DNA of 64,000 nt from Nymphaea colorata (taxonomy: Eukaryota; Streptophyta; Magnoliopsida; Nymphaeales; Nymphaeaceae), in assembly GCF_008831285.2 (NCBI RefSeq), contig NC_045146.1, forward strand, positions 18,903,149 through 18,967,148, in the 5' to 3' direction. This document shows, piece after piece, positions 44,421-59,400 of the stretch. The translations under genes and the position numbers were made by a program. The notes under the pieces were generated by a model. That model worked only from the letters and a program-made list of their open reading frames with translations, made no database searches and had not been told where the DNA came from. The number at the start of each line of letters is the position of its first letter. The first letter of the stretch is position 1.

Positions 44421-44529
44421 CTGTGCCGCTCCGTCTTTCCTCTCTCTCCCCGCCTCTCTTATTTTACTGTGCATTGTATTGTATATTTCGTTTTTTTGCT
44501 TCTGTTTTTACAGATTGTTTTTGTATCTA

Positions 44530-44546
44530 GGGGACTTATTGTCCCC
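44530..44546. other. Hairpin at the LINE 3' end
   Basis: GGGGAC-TTATT-GTCCCC, a perfect 6-bp stem with a 5-nt loop, lies within a few bases of the 3' junction (44551). Possibly a 3' recognition structure; inference only. Confidence 0.5.
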
Positions 44547-44551
44547 AAATT

Positions 44552-45960
44552 ACAGATTTAGATCCACGACTCCACATGACAAACATCTTGTGAAATGAGA
44601 AAGAAATGAGTTTAACATAAGAACTTACAAGTTGGCAACCAATAACTTATGAAATCAAATTGACAAATTTTGTTCCTTAAAATAAATCTCATGTCATATA
44701 TTATCAATTCTAGATGTCTAATACAATATAGATAAACTGGTTAGAATTGGAAAAAGTGTAATATCATGAAGAACCATAAAAAATGGTTGCCCTTTAATCT
44801 ATCATTCTGGTTGACAGACATCAACCATTCAACCGAGAAAAAGAATGAAGGAAAGATAAGATAGATACGAAATATTGGCTAGAGCTAGATGAAACCTTCA
44901 CCAAAGGTCACGCAATGGCTGTTGGAGAGTTTGTCGAATGGCAAGGGCGTTTTAATGCCGTCGCTGAATGGAGGGCAATGGAAAAACCCTTTTTGCAAGT
45001 TGAAGTATAACATATGGATTTGGAAATAGAAAGACTTCTCCTGGCTCTTCAGAAATGCCAACAGTGACCATTTTCAAGACTCACTTTCAGGTGCACTCAT
45101 CACGTATCAGATAGACATGCATCATCATGGTGTGTGCACATTACCTTGTGACGCATATGCATCAGTATGCCTCACCTTTACTTTTTAAGATGATTAATTG
45201 TTTGATGCACAATGATGTGTGTGCATCATACCTTGATGTGCATGCATCTAACAACACTGCATCAAAGTAGTTGTTTATTATATTAAAAATATTAGATAGT
45301 AAGTAGGATGTTCTTTAGAATAAGAGCCCATAAAATGGAAAATTATTTTAGCAGAATGGGTGATAAGCTGTTCGGAAGTACAAGAAAGGAAAAATTGGCA
45401 AGAGAGAGGAGAGGAGAGAGGGAAGATGGGGGGATAAGAACCGGTTCACTTGGCTTCCATTGCGGTATCCCTAATCACAAGAACAACACTTTTTAATACC
45501 ATCAAGATATATAACACCCTCTAAGACTCAAACTAAAGACATGTCTTACTACAGACCACTCACTACGAAGCGAATGAGCTAGCCAATGGCCATGATACAC
45601 GGCCAACATGAGAGGGAGAGAGGTTGTGCACATCACTCTTGAGCATATAGAAACAGAATGAGCTGAAAGTGCAAAATGCATATCTAAAAACCAAATTGTA
45701 CAACACAGATAGAAATAGATATTTGAATTATTGAAAAGTAAATGGAGCAAATATGATTTCTCCAATAAAATGCATGAAAGTGTTCCCTTTGTTGCCCTGT
45801 AAAAAAAATTTGTTGGCCTTTCCCTTTTATGCCTAGTATTCTCCAATGTTCTTCATCATCTGATCTCAGTGGCGATTTATCCAATGTGCTTTTGTATGAT
45901 CACTTGTTCTCCACTGGCATTCTCTGATGTCCAATTTTATTCTTGATGAATACTATGGTC
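44552..45960. other. Intergenic of copy 2 (LINE to hAT)
   Basis: Matches 20505-21918 of copy 1. No gene recognised. Confidence 0.6.
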
Positions 45961-48210
45961 CAACTCCAACCCCCATGCCCCCCCCCCGGTCGCTTTTGTT
46001 TGCCCTATTTCAACATTTAGTTTTCAAAAAAGGGGAAAACCCACGCACGAGGGAGGAGAAAACAAGAGACAAAGAGAGAGGGAGAGGGTCTGACAGAGAA
46101 AACGAGTGAGAAAGAAAGGGAGCACCGAGCACTGGATCAGGTCTGCAGGCTGCAGCCTGCAGGAGAGACCAAGAGACAACAGGCGCACTGAGCACGAGCA
46201 CGCTACTGGCTTTAGGAAGAGGTGGGGCCATTTCCTAACTTTCTTCCATTCTTTATTATAATGGTCTTCATTTTTGTTGCTTAGTGAAATATGGTGAGGC
46301 CGTTTTTTTTCATTTCCCGCAATTAGTTTGCAATTTCGGCCATGCCATGTGAGATTAATAGATCATTAAAGCATAAGCTACAGAAGATACAGAGCTAGAG
46401 CTGCTGCTATGTTATTTTGTGTGTGAAGTTACAGAGTCTGGACAGAGCCTAGATTACAGCGGTTCCAAAACTCGTGGTCTCCTAGTTCAGCTGATTGGTA
46501 ACAATAGCCATGCCTCAGTTCACTTTTTTTGGGGGTGGCTCCACCTTTTCCTTCAGTTGCCAATCAAGTAATGACGAGCGTAACTGGCTCTTTCACTTAT
46601 GTGTAACACATTTACTGAGTGACTCTATATGAATCCAAACAATTGTCCTTTTTAACCAAGCTTAAGAAACATGTTGTAAGAATTAGTCGAATAAATTATA
46701 TTCTACTTAGAATAGGAAGGGTCGCCTTCTTAACTAATGGCTAACCAGTACCAAGTACATTAACCTGTTCAACAGACCTGTAAGTATAGTGGATCCACAA
46801 ATTCTGTGTCACATTTTTAGAAGCAGTTTTGCTCATAGGTGAACGACATATGCCACGGAATACTTGATTCTTTGTCACCTGGTTTACTGGAAGCCACAAT
46901 CTTTGGCATTTTTCATCAATACCATGTCTATTAAAATGACAAGATGCCATCTTTTATAAATGCAAAACAATGTGAGAAGTACATGTGGTTTGAAGTACAG
47001 AGGTAGATCCATGAATATTTCAATATTCTCAGTATTGCAAAGTCATGTATCATGACTAGTGCAGATAACATTATAGGTACAGGATCAAGCATGAAACCTT
47101 CTTTTGTAATAACTCGGTAAGTGAGGTAAGGTGGGGTTTTAGAATACCCAAGAGTGAACATGCTAGCCTGTCAGATCTGACAATGTATATGAACAGTCAA
47201 TTTGATTACTTAGGTCGAGTTTAATTACCAGTAAATGGGTTAATCTTTGGGTTTGGGTGAGCAGTAAAAGAATGTGCTAGCCTCTTGTCATAGTCCATGA
47301 GTCCAAGAGTTTGTAGGTCCCCATCTTCAGGGACCTTAAAAGCATCAGCTAAATACAACAAGAAAGAATTCTGAATTACAAAATATGGAGGGATAGAGAT
47401 GCATTTTTCATGTGCAGAGATTAGCTATCAAATATTAGATGAAAGCCTGAAAGCCAAGTGAAATCAAAGGTGTATGTTTCCTAAGGAAATCTTGTCATTC
47501 TTAGGAGCTCAGAAGACATAGTTTTTAGCTTTTGATCTAATAGAAACACTTATGACTATTGTAATGAGTAGTCAAGCCTCTTGGGCAGACCCCTGTCATT
47601 ACATGGACAAATGGGACATAAAAATTGGTTGACATCTTGGTTTGAAATGAGCTGTTTCTGTGATCTACTCTTCCATACTCAACTATCCAGCAAAAAAATC
47701 ACAAATTTTGTGAGTTCACAATTTAACTCTCTCATGCTTGCTAAAGAGAAAGTTGAGGTACTTGATCCACACAGTTTCCACCTTCTAAGGTCTGTGACTC
47801 TGGGGAACATCTGAAATTCTGAATGTATCAAATGCTCCAAAGATTATTGCAACAAGATAATGTCTTCATAAACTCTGAAGAAACAAACGGTAACTCAATA
47901 GTCTATTAGTGAAATTTATAAAAGATGGTTCATAAAGGCCTAAAATCATTCTCTGTTTCATTTTTCAGACTTCACTCCACTCGTGGTAATTCGAAAAGCA
48001 AGTTAGCGAGGAGAGAAAACAACTCTTCGTTGTTCTACATAGAGCAAGAGGTTCAATAGGTAAATGTTGTCTTCTTTATCTGCTGATTATAAAGTGGTTG
48101 GTTCTAAATTCCTGTTTTTCATGAGTTAAAATTTTAGTACTTTCTTTAATGTGTATAAATCTTATTGTCTATTTTAAATTTCAGATTTTTTGTGTTAGCT
48201 TATTGAGGAG

Positions 48211-50647
48211 ATGAAGAAAAATATTCAAGATTATTCCAAAAAGAAACAAGTTATTGATCAATTGAGAGAAAACCAAGAGGGAGAAAACCAAGATGGAGAA
48301 GACCAAAATGCTGGTTGTTTTTAGTCCAAAAGCTCTTGATGTTGTTCTTTTTTACTCAGATTCTACACCTTTTAAGTATTCAAAAATTGAAACTGTAGAA
48401 AGCATCATGCGTGATCCAGAGTTGCGACATCCTATATGGGAGATACCAATAAATAAGAGAGATGAAGTTAAGCAACCATATATCAATTATGGGTCATATC
48501 AGCATAAGCTTCATAGATAACCAGTGTCAGTGTCAGGTTCCTCAAGTCATTCTTGTAAATTTCAAGCTTCTTAGTTTCAAAGATTTCCATGGTTAGAATA
48601 TTCTCCAAAGACAGATAGTGCATATTGTTTACCGTGTTATCTTTTCAGTACTCCACATTCAAATGACAGTCCATTTATTACTGAAGGATTCAGAACTTGA
48701 AAGAGGGTGGGTGGTAGTGAGAAAACATGTGCTTTTCATAGTCATGAAGGGACAAGTCAAAATTCGCCTCATAATATGAATGTGCGAGCATTTAATGACT
48801 TAAGTCATTAAAGCATACACATAGATAAAATAATTGAAAAGCAAAGTTCAGAGCTTATTTACAACAATCGCTTGAGATTGAATGTATCTGTGGACACAGT
48901 TCATTGGTTGGCATTCCAAACTTGTGCTTTTAGAAGCCATGATGAAAGTTCAAGTTCATTAAATCAATGTAACTTTATTGAGTTCATTAGAATTTTAGCT
49001 AATTATAATGACAGAGTTGCACAAGTTGTTTTGGATAATGCCCCAAAAAATGCTAAATATACATCACCAACAGTTCAGAAAGAAATTTTACATGTTTTTG
49101 CAAGTAAAGTCAAAGCTAAAATTATAGAAGAAATTGGTGATGCTAAATATTGTATTATTATTGATGAAGCTCGAGATGAGTCCAAGAGAGAGCAAATGGC
49201 TATTGTTCTTAGATTTGTTAATAAGCAAGGTCAAGTTCAAGAGCGATTTTTAGATTTTGTGCATCTGAGGGATACTACAGCAGTTACATTGAAGAATACA
49301 TTTTTCACTTTGTTGTCTCAACAAAATCTTAGTATTCAAGATATACGGGGTCAAGGATATGATGGTGCTAATAACATGCGAGGTGAATGGAATGGATTGC
49401 AAGCATTAATTTTGAATGAATGTCCTTATGCATATTATGTTCATTGTTTTGCTCATAAATTACAACTTGCACTTGTTGCAGCTTCAAGAGAAGTTGTTGA
49501 TGTTCATAGCTTTTTTGAACAGTCGACATATGTAATTAATGTAGTTAGTGCAAGCAGTAAATGCAATGATGAATTGCGTGAAGCTCAAGCAAACGAAATT
49601 GCATTTAGAATTGTCATAGATGAACTTCAAACAGGAAGATGACTTAATCAAAATGGATCACTACAGCGGTATGGTGATACTAGATGGGGATCTCATTTTT
49701 CATCCGTCTGTAGTTTGATAAAAATGTTCTATGCAACATGTGTAGTATTGAAAAATTTAAGAGACAATGGATCAACATATCAAATACGGGGTGAAGGTAA
49801 TTCAGCTTACAAAATGATAACATCATTTGACTTTGTATTTATTTTGCATTTGGTACAAAAAATTTTGGGACAGAGTGATATTCTTTATCAGGCATTGTAG
49901 AGGAAAAGACAAGACATTCTAAATGCAATGTTTGGTTTGTAATTCAAAAAAGTTTCCACAAGAACTTAGAGAGACTGGTTGCGATTCATTTATAGATACT
50001 GTGGGAGCATTTTGTATGACACATGATATCTCTATTCCAGATATGGATGCTCAATATTTTGTAAGAGGATCACGTTCTAATCATGAACGTAATTTCATTA
50101 CAGTGAGACATCATTATCATGTTGATATTTTTATTGTTGCTGTTGATTCCCATATGGTAGAGTTGAATAGTAGATTTAATGAGAATTCTATGGAAATATT
50201 TCGTTTGGTGTCGACATTCAACCCTAGAGATCAATATGAGTCGTTTAATGCACAGGATGCATACACTCTTGCACAAAAGTTTTATCCTGAAGATTTTCTA
50301 AACTCAGATTTTATGCGTTTAAATTATCAGTTGAGACATTACAAGAATGATACTTGTCATCATCCAAGTTTTCAAAATTTGGGTACACTATCAGATGTAT
50401 GTGAAGCATTGATATGAAGTAGAAAAATGAAGAATATCCTTACGTATACAGGTTGGTTAGTCTCATTTTAACACTTCATGTCTCCACTGCAACCACAGAA
50501 AGGGCATTCTCTGCTATGAAACTTATTAAAACAAGGTTGCGTAACAAAATGGAGGATGAATTCTTTGCAGATTGTCTACTTTTGTATATTGAGAAAGAAA
50601 TTGCTCAAATGATTTGGATGATATTATTGATGCCTTTTATAAGATGA
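48211..50647 (+). pseudogene. TTF-type hAT transposase, copy 2
   Basis: Same domain order as copy 1. The longest open block, 48872-49642 (256 aa), covers the core with CIIIDEARDES, GQGYDGANNMRG and YVHCFAHKLQLAL. The dimerisation block STATTERAFSAMKLIKTRL is at 50453-50647. Broken by an extra T at AATGCTGGTTG (about 48309-48320), TGA at FRT*KRVGG (shared with copy 1), a TAA at 48809, TGA after QTGR (49640), and stops near 49898 and 50415. The first catalytic-type Asp motif IIIDEA survives here but not in copy 1. Confidence 0.85.
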
Positions 50648-51143
50648 AAAGTCGTAGAGCACAATTACAATAGGTAAAGTATTTTGTTGCATCTTTTTTA
50701 TGTTAATGTTTATTTGAGTTATTATTTAGTTGTAATAATAAATGATATATTTTTTATTTACATTTTCTTGTGCAGGTGAATGAATGATGATATGGAACTA
50801 TTTTCAATAAAAATAAAGACAAAAACTGATTGTATTGTATAGAAAGAGTGCAAAATTGCTTTATTAGGTAAGTAATATTTATTTTGGTTTTCTAGTTTGT
50901 AGATGTCTTTGTTTGCTATATTTTTTGTCGTGATATTTGTATGTTCACACCTACGTCACTGTAAAAGAAATAAAACACCTTATCTGTTTAGAAAAGATCG
51001 TATTTTGTGCTAATAACACAAACAATTATTAAAATGTGTCGTAGCACAAGTCGCGCTTCACGTTCATGACGTCGTCTATTATATATGACATATGTTCACT
51101 TCTATTACACTGTGGTTGGTTTGCAAATATCTAAAGTGTGTGA

Positions 51144-51144
<1 letters not shown>

Positions 51145-51196
<52 letters not shown>
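51145..51196. repeat. (TA)n microsatellite in hAT copy 2
   Basis: About 26 TA units; copy 1 has about ten at 28231-28250. Confidence 0.95.
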
Positions 51197-51198
<2 letters not shown>

Positions 51199-51467
51199 GT
51201 ATTACAGTTCGTTTGACCGTTCAACCCGCCCTGAGAAAAAATCCTGGCTCGGCCCCTACACACATATATAAATAATTTCCTTTAGATGGGCTTCATGCGC
51301 AATATACACTTACATCTTCATGCGCAATATACACTTACATATACTTTGCAGACCAACAAACTTAGGTATAAATTACAAAGAAATTAATAAGGACTCCAAA
51401 TCACAATTAGAGAGAGAGGGGGAGAGATCCTTGGTGCAGGGCAGATACTTGGGTGGATATTTTCTGA

Positions 51468-52812
<1,345 letters not shown>

Positions 52813-52945
52813 CGTGTATCCAAAGCTCACCTCCGCTTACCTACCAACAGCTAATTGGCTCCCTTCTCCCTTGCTGTTGATCTCGTGTGTGCTCATGGGA
52901 TGGAAAACAAGTACTAATGGCTGACATGAAGCATGGAGCGACCTC

Positions 52946-52953
52946 TATATATA
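52946..52953 (-). promoter_or_regulatory. TATA box of peroxidase F
   Basis: CTATATATAG about 134 bp upstream of the start codon. It matches that of D; the spacing is longer because F has a short extra leader segment. Confidence 0.5.
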
Positions 52954-52959
52954 GGCTCC

Positions 52960-55900
52960 TCTGGGTATTTTGAATGAGAAAATTTTCATTTTAGGACCCA
53001 TCCTTTAGGTCGGATCGATATTTTGACTGAGACTTGGCCTTCGTGGAGGGGCGCCGCTCGTCTCAGCGTCTGCCCCCACATTCTCGAGCGACTTCAACGT
53101 TCGCTTCTTCGATTGCTTGTAGCGTGGCTTTGATTTCCTTTTGGTTGAACTCGTCATAAGAGATGAGATGAAATCTTGTACTTTCGATGAACTTCTTATA
53201 TCTCCGATTTACGTGCATTACAAGGGGTACATTCATGCGATTTGAAGCGATATTATCAGACTCCGCCGGAGGAAATCCGTGTCATTTTTCATATGATCAA
53301 GAGTTTAATGAGCAATTTGTAAATATTTTAAGAATTTTTTTCGTCTTTAATTCGTTTTTATATTTATATTTATAGTTTAGAAAAAAAACAAGTTCCTTTA
53401 AAAACAAGATTAGTTTGGTTCTATTTCGGTTATTAATTGCCATAATGAGTTGTACAAAGACCCCAAGAGTGTGGTGTAATGTATCACTTTTGCATATTCT
53501 GTGGAAATAAAAGAGCAAAAAAGGTTTAGCAGAAAAAGGGAAGAAGGCCCCCACTACGAGTGGCCATTGGCCGAGAGAAAATTTGTCTGCAAAATCTATC
53601 TTCTCTTCCTTGCACCAGATATATGTAAACTCTTTTGATACCCTAGTTTCTCCCCTCTCTCTCTCTCTCTCCCTCTCTCTTGCTCTCTCAACTCAATATA
53701 ACGTCTTGCTTAATTTGTAATGCTTTTGATTCCAAAATAGCTAACTACTTAAATGAACTCAGAACTTTTAAGTAGTAGGATTAGTGCAAGAAATTATGCT
53801 TTTTCGATGATATGTTTATAAAAAAGATTTTATAAGCCAACTATCGATATATAATGAGACTATTGATTTAAAACCTTTACAAGTTTTAATCAAAGCTAAG
53901 CATATAAGTTTTGAATATTATATTTCTTAATATGTATATAAGTTGTCTGACAATTTTTCAAAAGATATATTTGATTCATTAATAAAATTAGAGGAGTAAG
54001 AAGAGTATTTCATCCTACTACCCAACAAAAAGTAGAAGCCTTAGGTCTACTTTTATTGTTTGAGGAGATAATTTCATGATGCTTCATATCGGTGTTTTCT
54101 TTTTACACTGTAAAAGGTTGATGCTTCGGAAATTTGATTAGCCCCCTACCAATCCCCGGTCGCATCAACCTCCTTGGAAATGATAAACTAATATGGTTGT
54201 CTGTCTGCCATTTTGTACCAGTTCTTAGGAGCAATCTAAAATTGAAAACTGCAAGATTCAATTTGAGATGGTGCGAACGATCTAAAAGGAAATATTGGTG
54301 GCCGTTGATAGAACACGGCGTTTAATTTTGAATAAGCTTGTTAAAAACAATTATTGTTTTTGATTTATTGGCGTCTTTCTCCTTTTCTTCTGGACTACAA
54401 AAGCTTTTGTCAGCATGTTGCTGTTTTTGTGTCTTCCTCTCTTTTAACATTTCATTTTGTTCACACTTAACTGCACCAGCTTATCACAATGGGCAATTTT
54501 TTATCAATGGGCGATTGAAATTTTGAAGCATATCTCTTTTTATTTTTGATTGGGTAGATTTAGGCAGGCCTGACCACACTTCAAGTTCCGAGGCACATCT
54601 TTCCAAACTAACTTCCATTGGTCGGGCACGAGACACGTAATGGATGTGTTTCTTGTTCGATACTCATGGGCACTACTAAAAAAAAAACTGTTTTTTGTGA
54701 AAACTGAGACTTGGATTCTTATTCGGTTTAAAATAAACATTGGATTGAATAGTAATTGTACTATTAGTGAGTTTATGTATGTATTCTTATTAATAAAATT
54801 ATTGCATTAATTAAAAAATAAATTAATTTAATATTCTACTGTCATATGGACTACAAGGAATATTAGATTGACAATTATGCCTTCCAATGAGCTCTTTTAT
54901 CCTTTTCTATTTATTGAAAGCAAATTTAGATTAATAATTCATTCAGATCTCTTCATCCTTTTTTTCCTTTTCAATGTAAGACTCAAACATCAATAAGGAG
55001 GTCATATCCTCGTTGATTGTTATTTCGTCTAGGTGCTGAAGAGAAAGGAGTAAGAGTCTTGAAGGAGTTATAAAACTAAAAAGACAAGTGACCAGAAACA
55101 TTTATAGAAATGACCTTCAAACGCTTTATCAGGGTTGTTGGTTGTTTAACATCCAAACTGGATTTTGGATCAGATTCAATTTTGAATATAACTACGAATT
55201 TCAAATCAAAATCAGTTGCAGATTTAGAAATTGGATCAGTATATAAACTTTTCTTCATTCACATTTGAATTTGAATATGATAAATAGGCATCTGATTGGA
55301 ATTTGATTTATTGACATCCATATTACCAATGTAAAAGGAGGTGTGGGCTATGTGTGGGCAATTGTTTGGAACCCAAAAAATTTATATTTTTATATTGATA
55401 TTTTTAGCAAATTTTCTTATTTACATATTGATGCCCCTTAAAAATTAAAAATCTTATACCTGGCGCCCCTTGGCTAAAAGTTTTTGGCTCTGCCCTTGCA
55501 TGTTACCAAATTCACGACCCATGCTTTCATCATCCACTAAAGCATTGTATTGGATGAAACCATATGAAGCATAAATTAAAAAGTAGATACCAGGCGACTT
55601 TGGGTAAGGGATAAAAACCAAACCTCTTAAATTCTTATTAAAAAGGGTTTAAAACAAAATGTGAACCTTTTAATGTGTTTATGAACACTAATTTATTAAT
55701 GTAAATCATGTTTTAGTTTAAATCATATTTGAAAAAAAGTTGATCATTCTACTATTAAAATTTTAATGTTATAAGAACCGTTCACTTTTTATTATTAACA
55801 AACATTATTCAGATAAAAATAATTAATTTAATTATGTTTCTCACTAATCATTCTTAAGATCATATCTATAAGGTTAGATTGTCAAAATATATTTTAATAA

Positions 55901-56400
55901 TTAATTGTAATGGGTCTAATTTTTGTCTCTTGCCGGATTTTACCAACCTTTCGTAGAAATTGAACAAGATTTGTTATTGAAGAATTAGCAAGTACCATAT
56001 TCTTGTCATTGGGCTAAATTTATATTATCAATAAAAAAAATATGCTAGGCGTTTCTGCAATAGTGCAAGATTTTGTTATTGTGCAACATGGTTTATATAT
56101 TGTTCCAATATGGCCGAATGATTCATGCCAGAACAGGTTCTATGTTTCGGTGTCAATTATAGATAGTCGAAAGCGTTAGCTTCATAGCATGGAGGGTGGT
56201 ATTCGGTGAAGCGAAGTGGAACGGGAAGCGAATCGGGTGAAAAGAGAGCAGGTTTCTTGGGGACTACCGATTATGGCTGACCCAACTGAGTGTCTGGGAG
56301 GGAGTGAAAAACGGAGGAATGGACACGCGCTGCTTCTTCCCGCTTCCTGAACCCTGCCCCCTCGAGCTTCTCTAACTTCTTCCCCATACGCATCGTCTCT
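52960..56400. other. Intergenic between divergent peroxidase F and OM47
   Basis: About 3.5 kb separating two head-to-head genes. The right part (56100-56400) is the probable OM47 promoter, conserved in the copy 1 relic. A segment at about 55360-55500 ends in a hAT-like TIR (GGCTCTGCCCTTGCA). Otherwise AT-rich without genes. Confidence 0.55.
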
Positions 56401-56409
56401 CAGTTGCTT

Positions 56410-56410
<1 letters not shown>

Positions 56411-56445
<35 letters not shown>
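56411..56445. repeat. (AC)n-(AG)n tract in the OM47 5' UTR
   Basis: An AC run followed by an AG run ending one base before the OM47 ATG. It probably forms part of the 5' UTR. Confidence 0.85.
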
Positions 56446-59400
56446 ATGGGAAACCTGCTTCAGAAAGAGCAACCCCCACCAGTCGTTCTGGTCCCTCCGT
56501 TGTTCGATTTCCCTCCCCTCGCTGCTCGAACAAGGTCGGTCTGTCTGTCTGCCTCTGTCTCTGTCTCTCTTAAATTGAGGTTGACCGACGTAATAATTTT
56601 TTGTTTATCTCTTCTGCAAGTAAAACCTGGTACGGAATATCGATTTGGGTGCATGTGAACTTGGGGAGCAATTGGGTGTGTGAAGTTTAACGTCATTGGT
56701 TTGGATTCCATATTGTTATCTTATCGAGAAATGTGAACTTGGGGACCAATTGGGTGTGTGAAGTTTAACGTCCTTAGTTTGGTGATTGCATCTAAGCTGG
56801 GGAGAAGCAGCCATGGTTGTTTTTTTAATCCTGGTATTCCTCTAACCAAGTAGTTTTATGAACCATGATGGCTGCAATTGGGAGGATCTTGAAAACAAAG
56901 TCCAGAGTCCGTTATACGGTGAATTTGAAACCAAGCAATTATGCCTCTAAAAGCACAAAATTATCTAGAAAGAATGAAAGATGGAGGATGAAAATATAAT
57001 CTCTCCTGATGAGGGAACGTCGCATATATACAGCAATCAGCTTTGCCGTCCCACACAGTTATCTTTGATAGCTCCCTCGTTTCATCAAAATCCACAGTTA
57101 GGAAGCTTCAACGCAGGATTGTCCTCCCATATCAATAATCCTTGTTTCACGTTGTGTGTTGACAGGATCATCCTCCTTTCATTGCCACACAGGATAGAAC
57201 TTAGAAGCTGCATCGAACTACAATCGCTAGAACACCCAATGGAACACAATTGGATGGGACTGTCCTTCGGCTTTTACTGTCACACTGACACATACTCAAC
57301 AGCACGGGAACTAAAATCGATTTTTATCTGTAACTATAAGAATCCACAGTCAAAGTGCTTTTGCTGAGGACATCTGCCAACTGATTTTGAGTTGAAATAG
57401 GGCGTACTTGGAGAATGTGATTTGCAACATGTTCTTGTATAAGTAAGCCTCAGTTATGTTCCTTAAGGACATGAAAAGGTCAGTTAGTATTTCAGCAGTG
57501 TCCTCTTTGTTGCACTGGAATATGGGAGGATGAATGAGAAAATCGATGCTTGATAATGAGCAGTGAAATCCAAATTTCTCTCAGATTTGCAATTACAGTC
57601 ATATGTGGTTTCAGTTCTGGAGCCGATAGATTATAGTTTGTTTCTTTGAGATTGCCAAGCAATGTAAATTGTTGTCAAATACAGATTGCATGTTTATTTG
57701 TAGAGCACTGATCATCTGCCTGACCTGCTTAGTGAGCTTAAATAAGGAATGTGGTGGATAGCAGTTTATGAATTATTCACAGACGAATTTTGATGGGTGT
57801 AAAATATGCATATCTGCTGCATTATATGATGGAAAATTTACCCCTTCGTTCACAACAAATGTAAGGTTTTGCCAAGAGTAATGTGTTACGATATAATACA
57901 GTTAACATTGATAGCAAAACAGTATGATAATCTATACATTTGCAATTAAATCATCCCTTGGGAATTGACGGCTGCATATTTGTCCATTATGTCACATAGG
58001 TACAGGTACGGTTGGTATAGAGCATTTTCAAAGAACTTGGGTAGGGGGATGCCGTCATACATACTTATAACTTTCTCTCTCTCTCTCATCTATATATATA
58101 TATAGAATTAAGATTTTACACAAACATAACAACACATTCATGATTCAAAATCTGTAGATTCTAACTTATAGTTTTGTCTAGGAAATCAAATAAAATGTGA
58201 AGCTTCAAGCTAGGTATACGCAGCATAAATTTGTAATTTTTATGCTATATATAATATCAAGGAATCAAGTTATGCATACACAGTAATACCCAATTAAAAA
58301 GAAGCCCGATTTTTAGATGGACGTGAACTCGATCAAGGGTGACCAAGTCACAAATGGGCTGATTCAACCCCAGGTATGTTGACCATACTGGGTATGGCCT
58401 TCACCATTCCCGAGGCTGTACCAGGTATGGATATTGCTCCATTTGAGCAGTACCCGTGTGACATAGGTTGTCAGCATACAGAGAGGTTGGAAAGATCAAA
58501 AAGCAGTATATCTCGATGGTGTGCATGATAACACACACAAAATAGTTAGTCTTTCATTGCAATGCATATTTTCTCCTTGAGAATTGCCTATATTATCATT
58601 ATCCACATATTCTGATGGTTCACAGCACAAAGATCTGGGTAATAGTAAACTTGTCATTTGGAAATATTTGGTAACACTTGATGCGCTTTGATTTAGGCTG
58701 GATTATTCTGGGCCCACTATAACATTCTAGGAGGCCGATATTGCTTCTTGTCTTGATATTGTCCATAAGCAAATTGCTGCAACTTGTGGCATGTCTGAGG
58801 ATATAACAATTTGTGCTTCTACTTTGTTAAGACTCTTAAGAGTTAAGGAATATCCAGTAACATGATAGATGAACTTGTTGAGAGATTGCAATAGCAGAAG
58901 CAAATAAGGATTATCCAAAACCATGAGGAATCCTAATCTGGTGAAGTGAAACCACATTATGCATCAATGTTGCACATGGACAGAGACGAGGGTTGTTTAC
59001 GCAATGCCCTTGAAAATTAAAAACAATGTCATTCAGAAGATCGGTGAGTGTACACTTCACACACACACACACATGCATGCATGCTTTCAAATGCACACAC
59101 AGGGTAAAGATGAAGATTACATTATCCTTCTCAGATTTTTCTCGCGTTGACCTTTTTTCTTGTCCTTGCGGGTCATCCTTTTGGTGAATGTACTGCTGGA
59201 AGCCTCAAGAGTTATTGTCATCATTAATTTATTAGTCTTATTGATACGGTTCATCACTGCCTTTGCATGGACAACATTATGTGATTGCATGTATAATTTA
59301 CTATCAGAGAAACTTTTTAATCTAATGTTTCTTTTTCTTTTTTGAGATTTACAGTGGAGTAGAAACTCTTACTATCTCTTTAAATACCAGTTGCAGTGAA

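Larger units (their letters stand above)
38598..44551 (+). mobile_element. L1-type non-LTR retrotransposon (LINE), degenerate, copy 2 only
   Basis: A GC- and pyrimidine-rich block of about 5.95 kb, absent from the matching site in copy 1. In order: a repetitive 5' leader (38.6-39.1 kb), a zinc-knuckle/ORF1-like region (39.6-41.1 kb), and ORF2 with endonuclease, reverse transcriptase and the plant-type C-terminal block. No poly-A tail and no target duplication were seen. Relative to copy 1, about 70 bp of target (20435-20504) is missing. Confidence 0.88.
45961..51258 (+). mobile_element. hAT element, copy 2, left end deleted
   Basis: Same element as in copy 1, carried along by the segmental duplication. 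The left terminal repeat and about 1.18 kb around it are gone; sequence jumps from CTATGGTC to CAACTCC, matching 21918 to 23097 of copy 1. The right terminal repeat is present, ending GGCTCGGCCCCTA. The (TA)n tract near the right end is expanded (51145-51196) against about ten units in copy 1. Confidence 0.78.

Noticed and set aside
48872-49642. 256-aa intact transposase block as a domesticated gene
   Set aside because: Flanked in the same reading direction by several stops and a frameshift, with the dimerisation domain in a separate frame. This is decay, not domestication.
56981-57367. 128-aa frame in OM47 intron 1
   Set aside because: No recognisable product; it overlaps the copia remnant on the other strand and lies within a well-supported intron.
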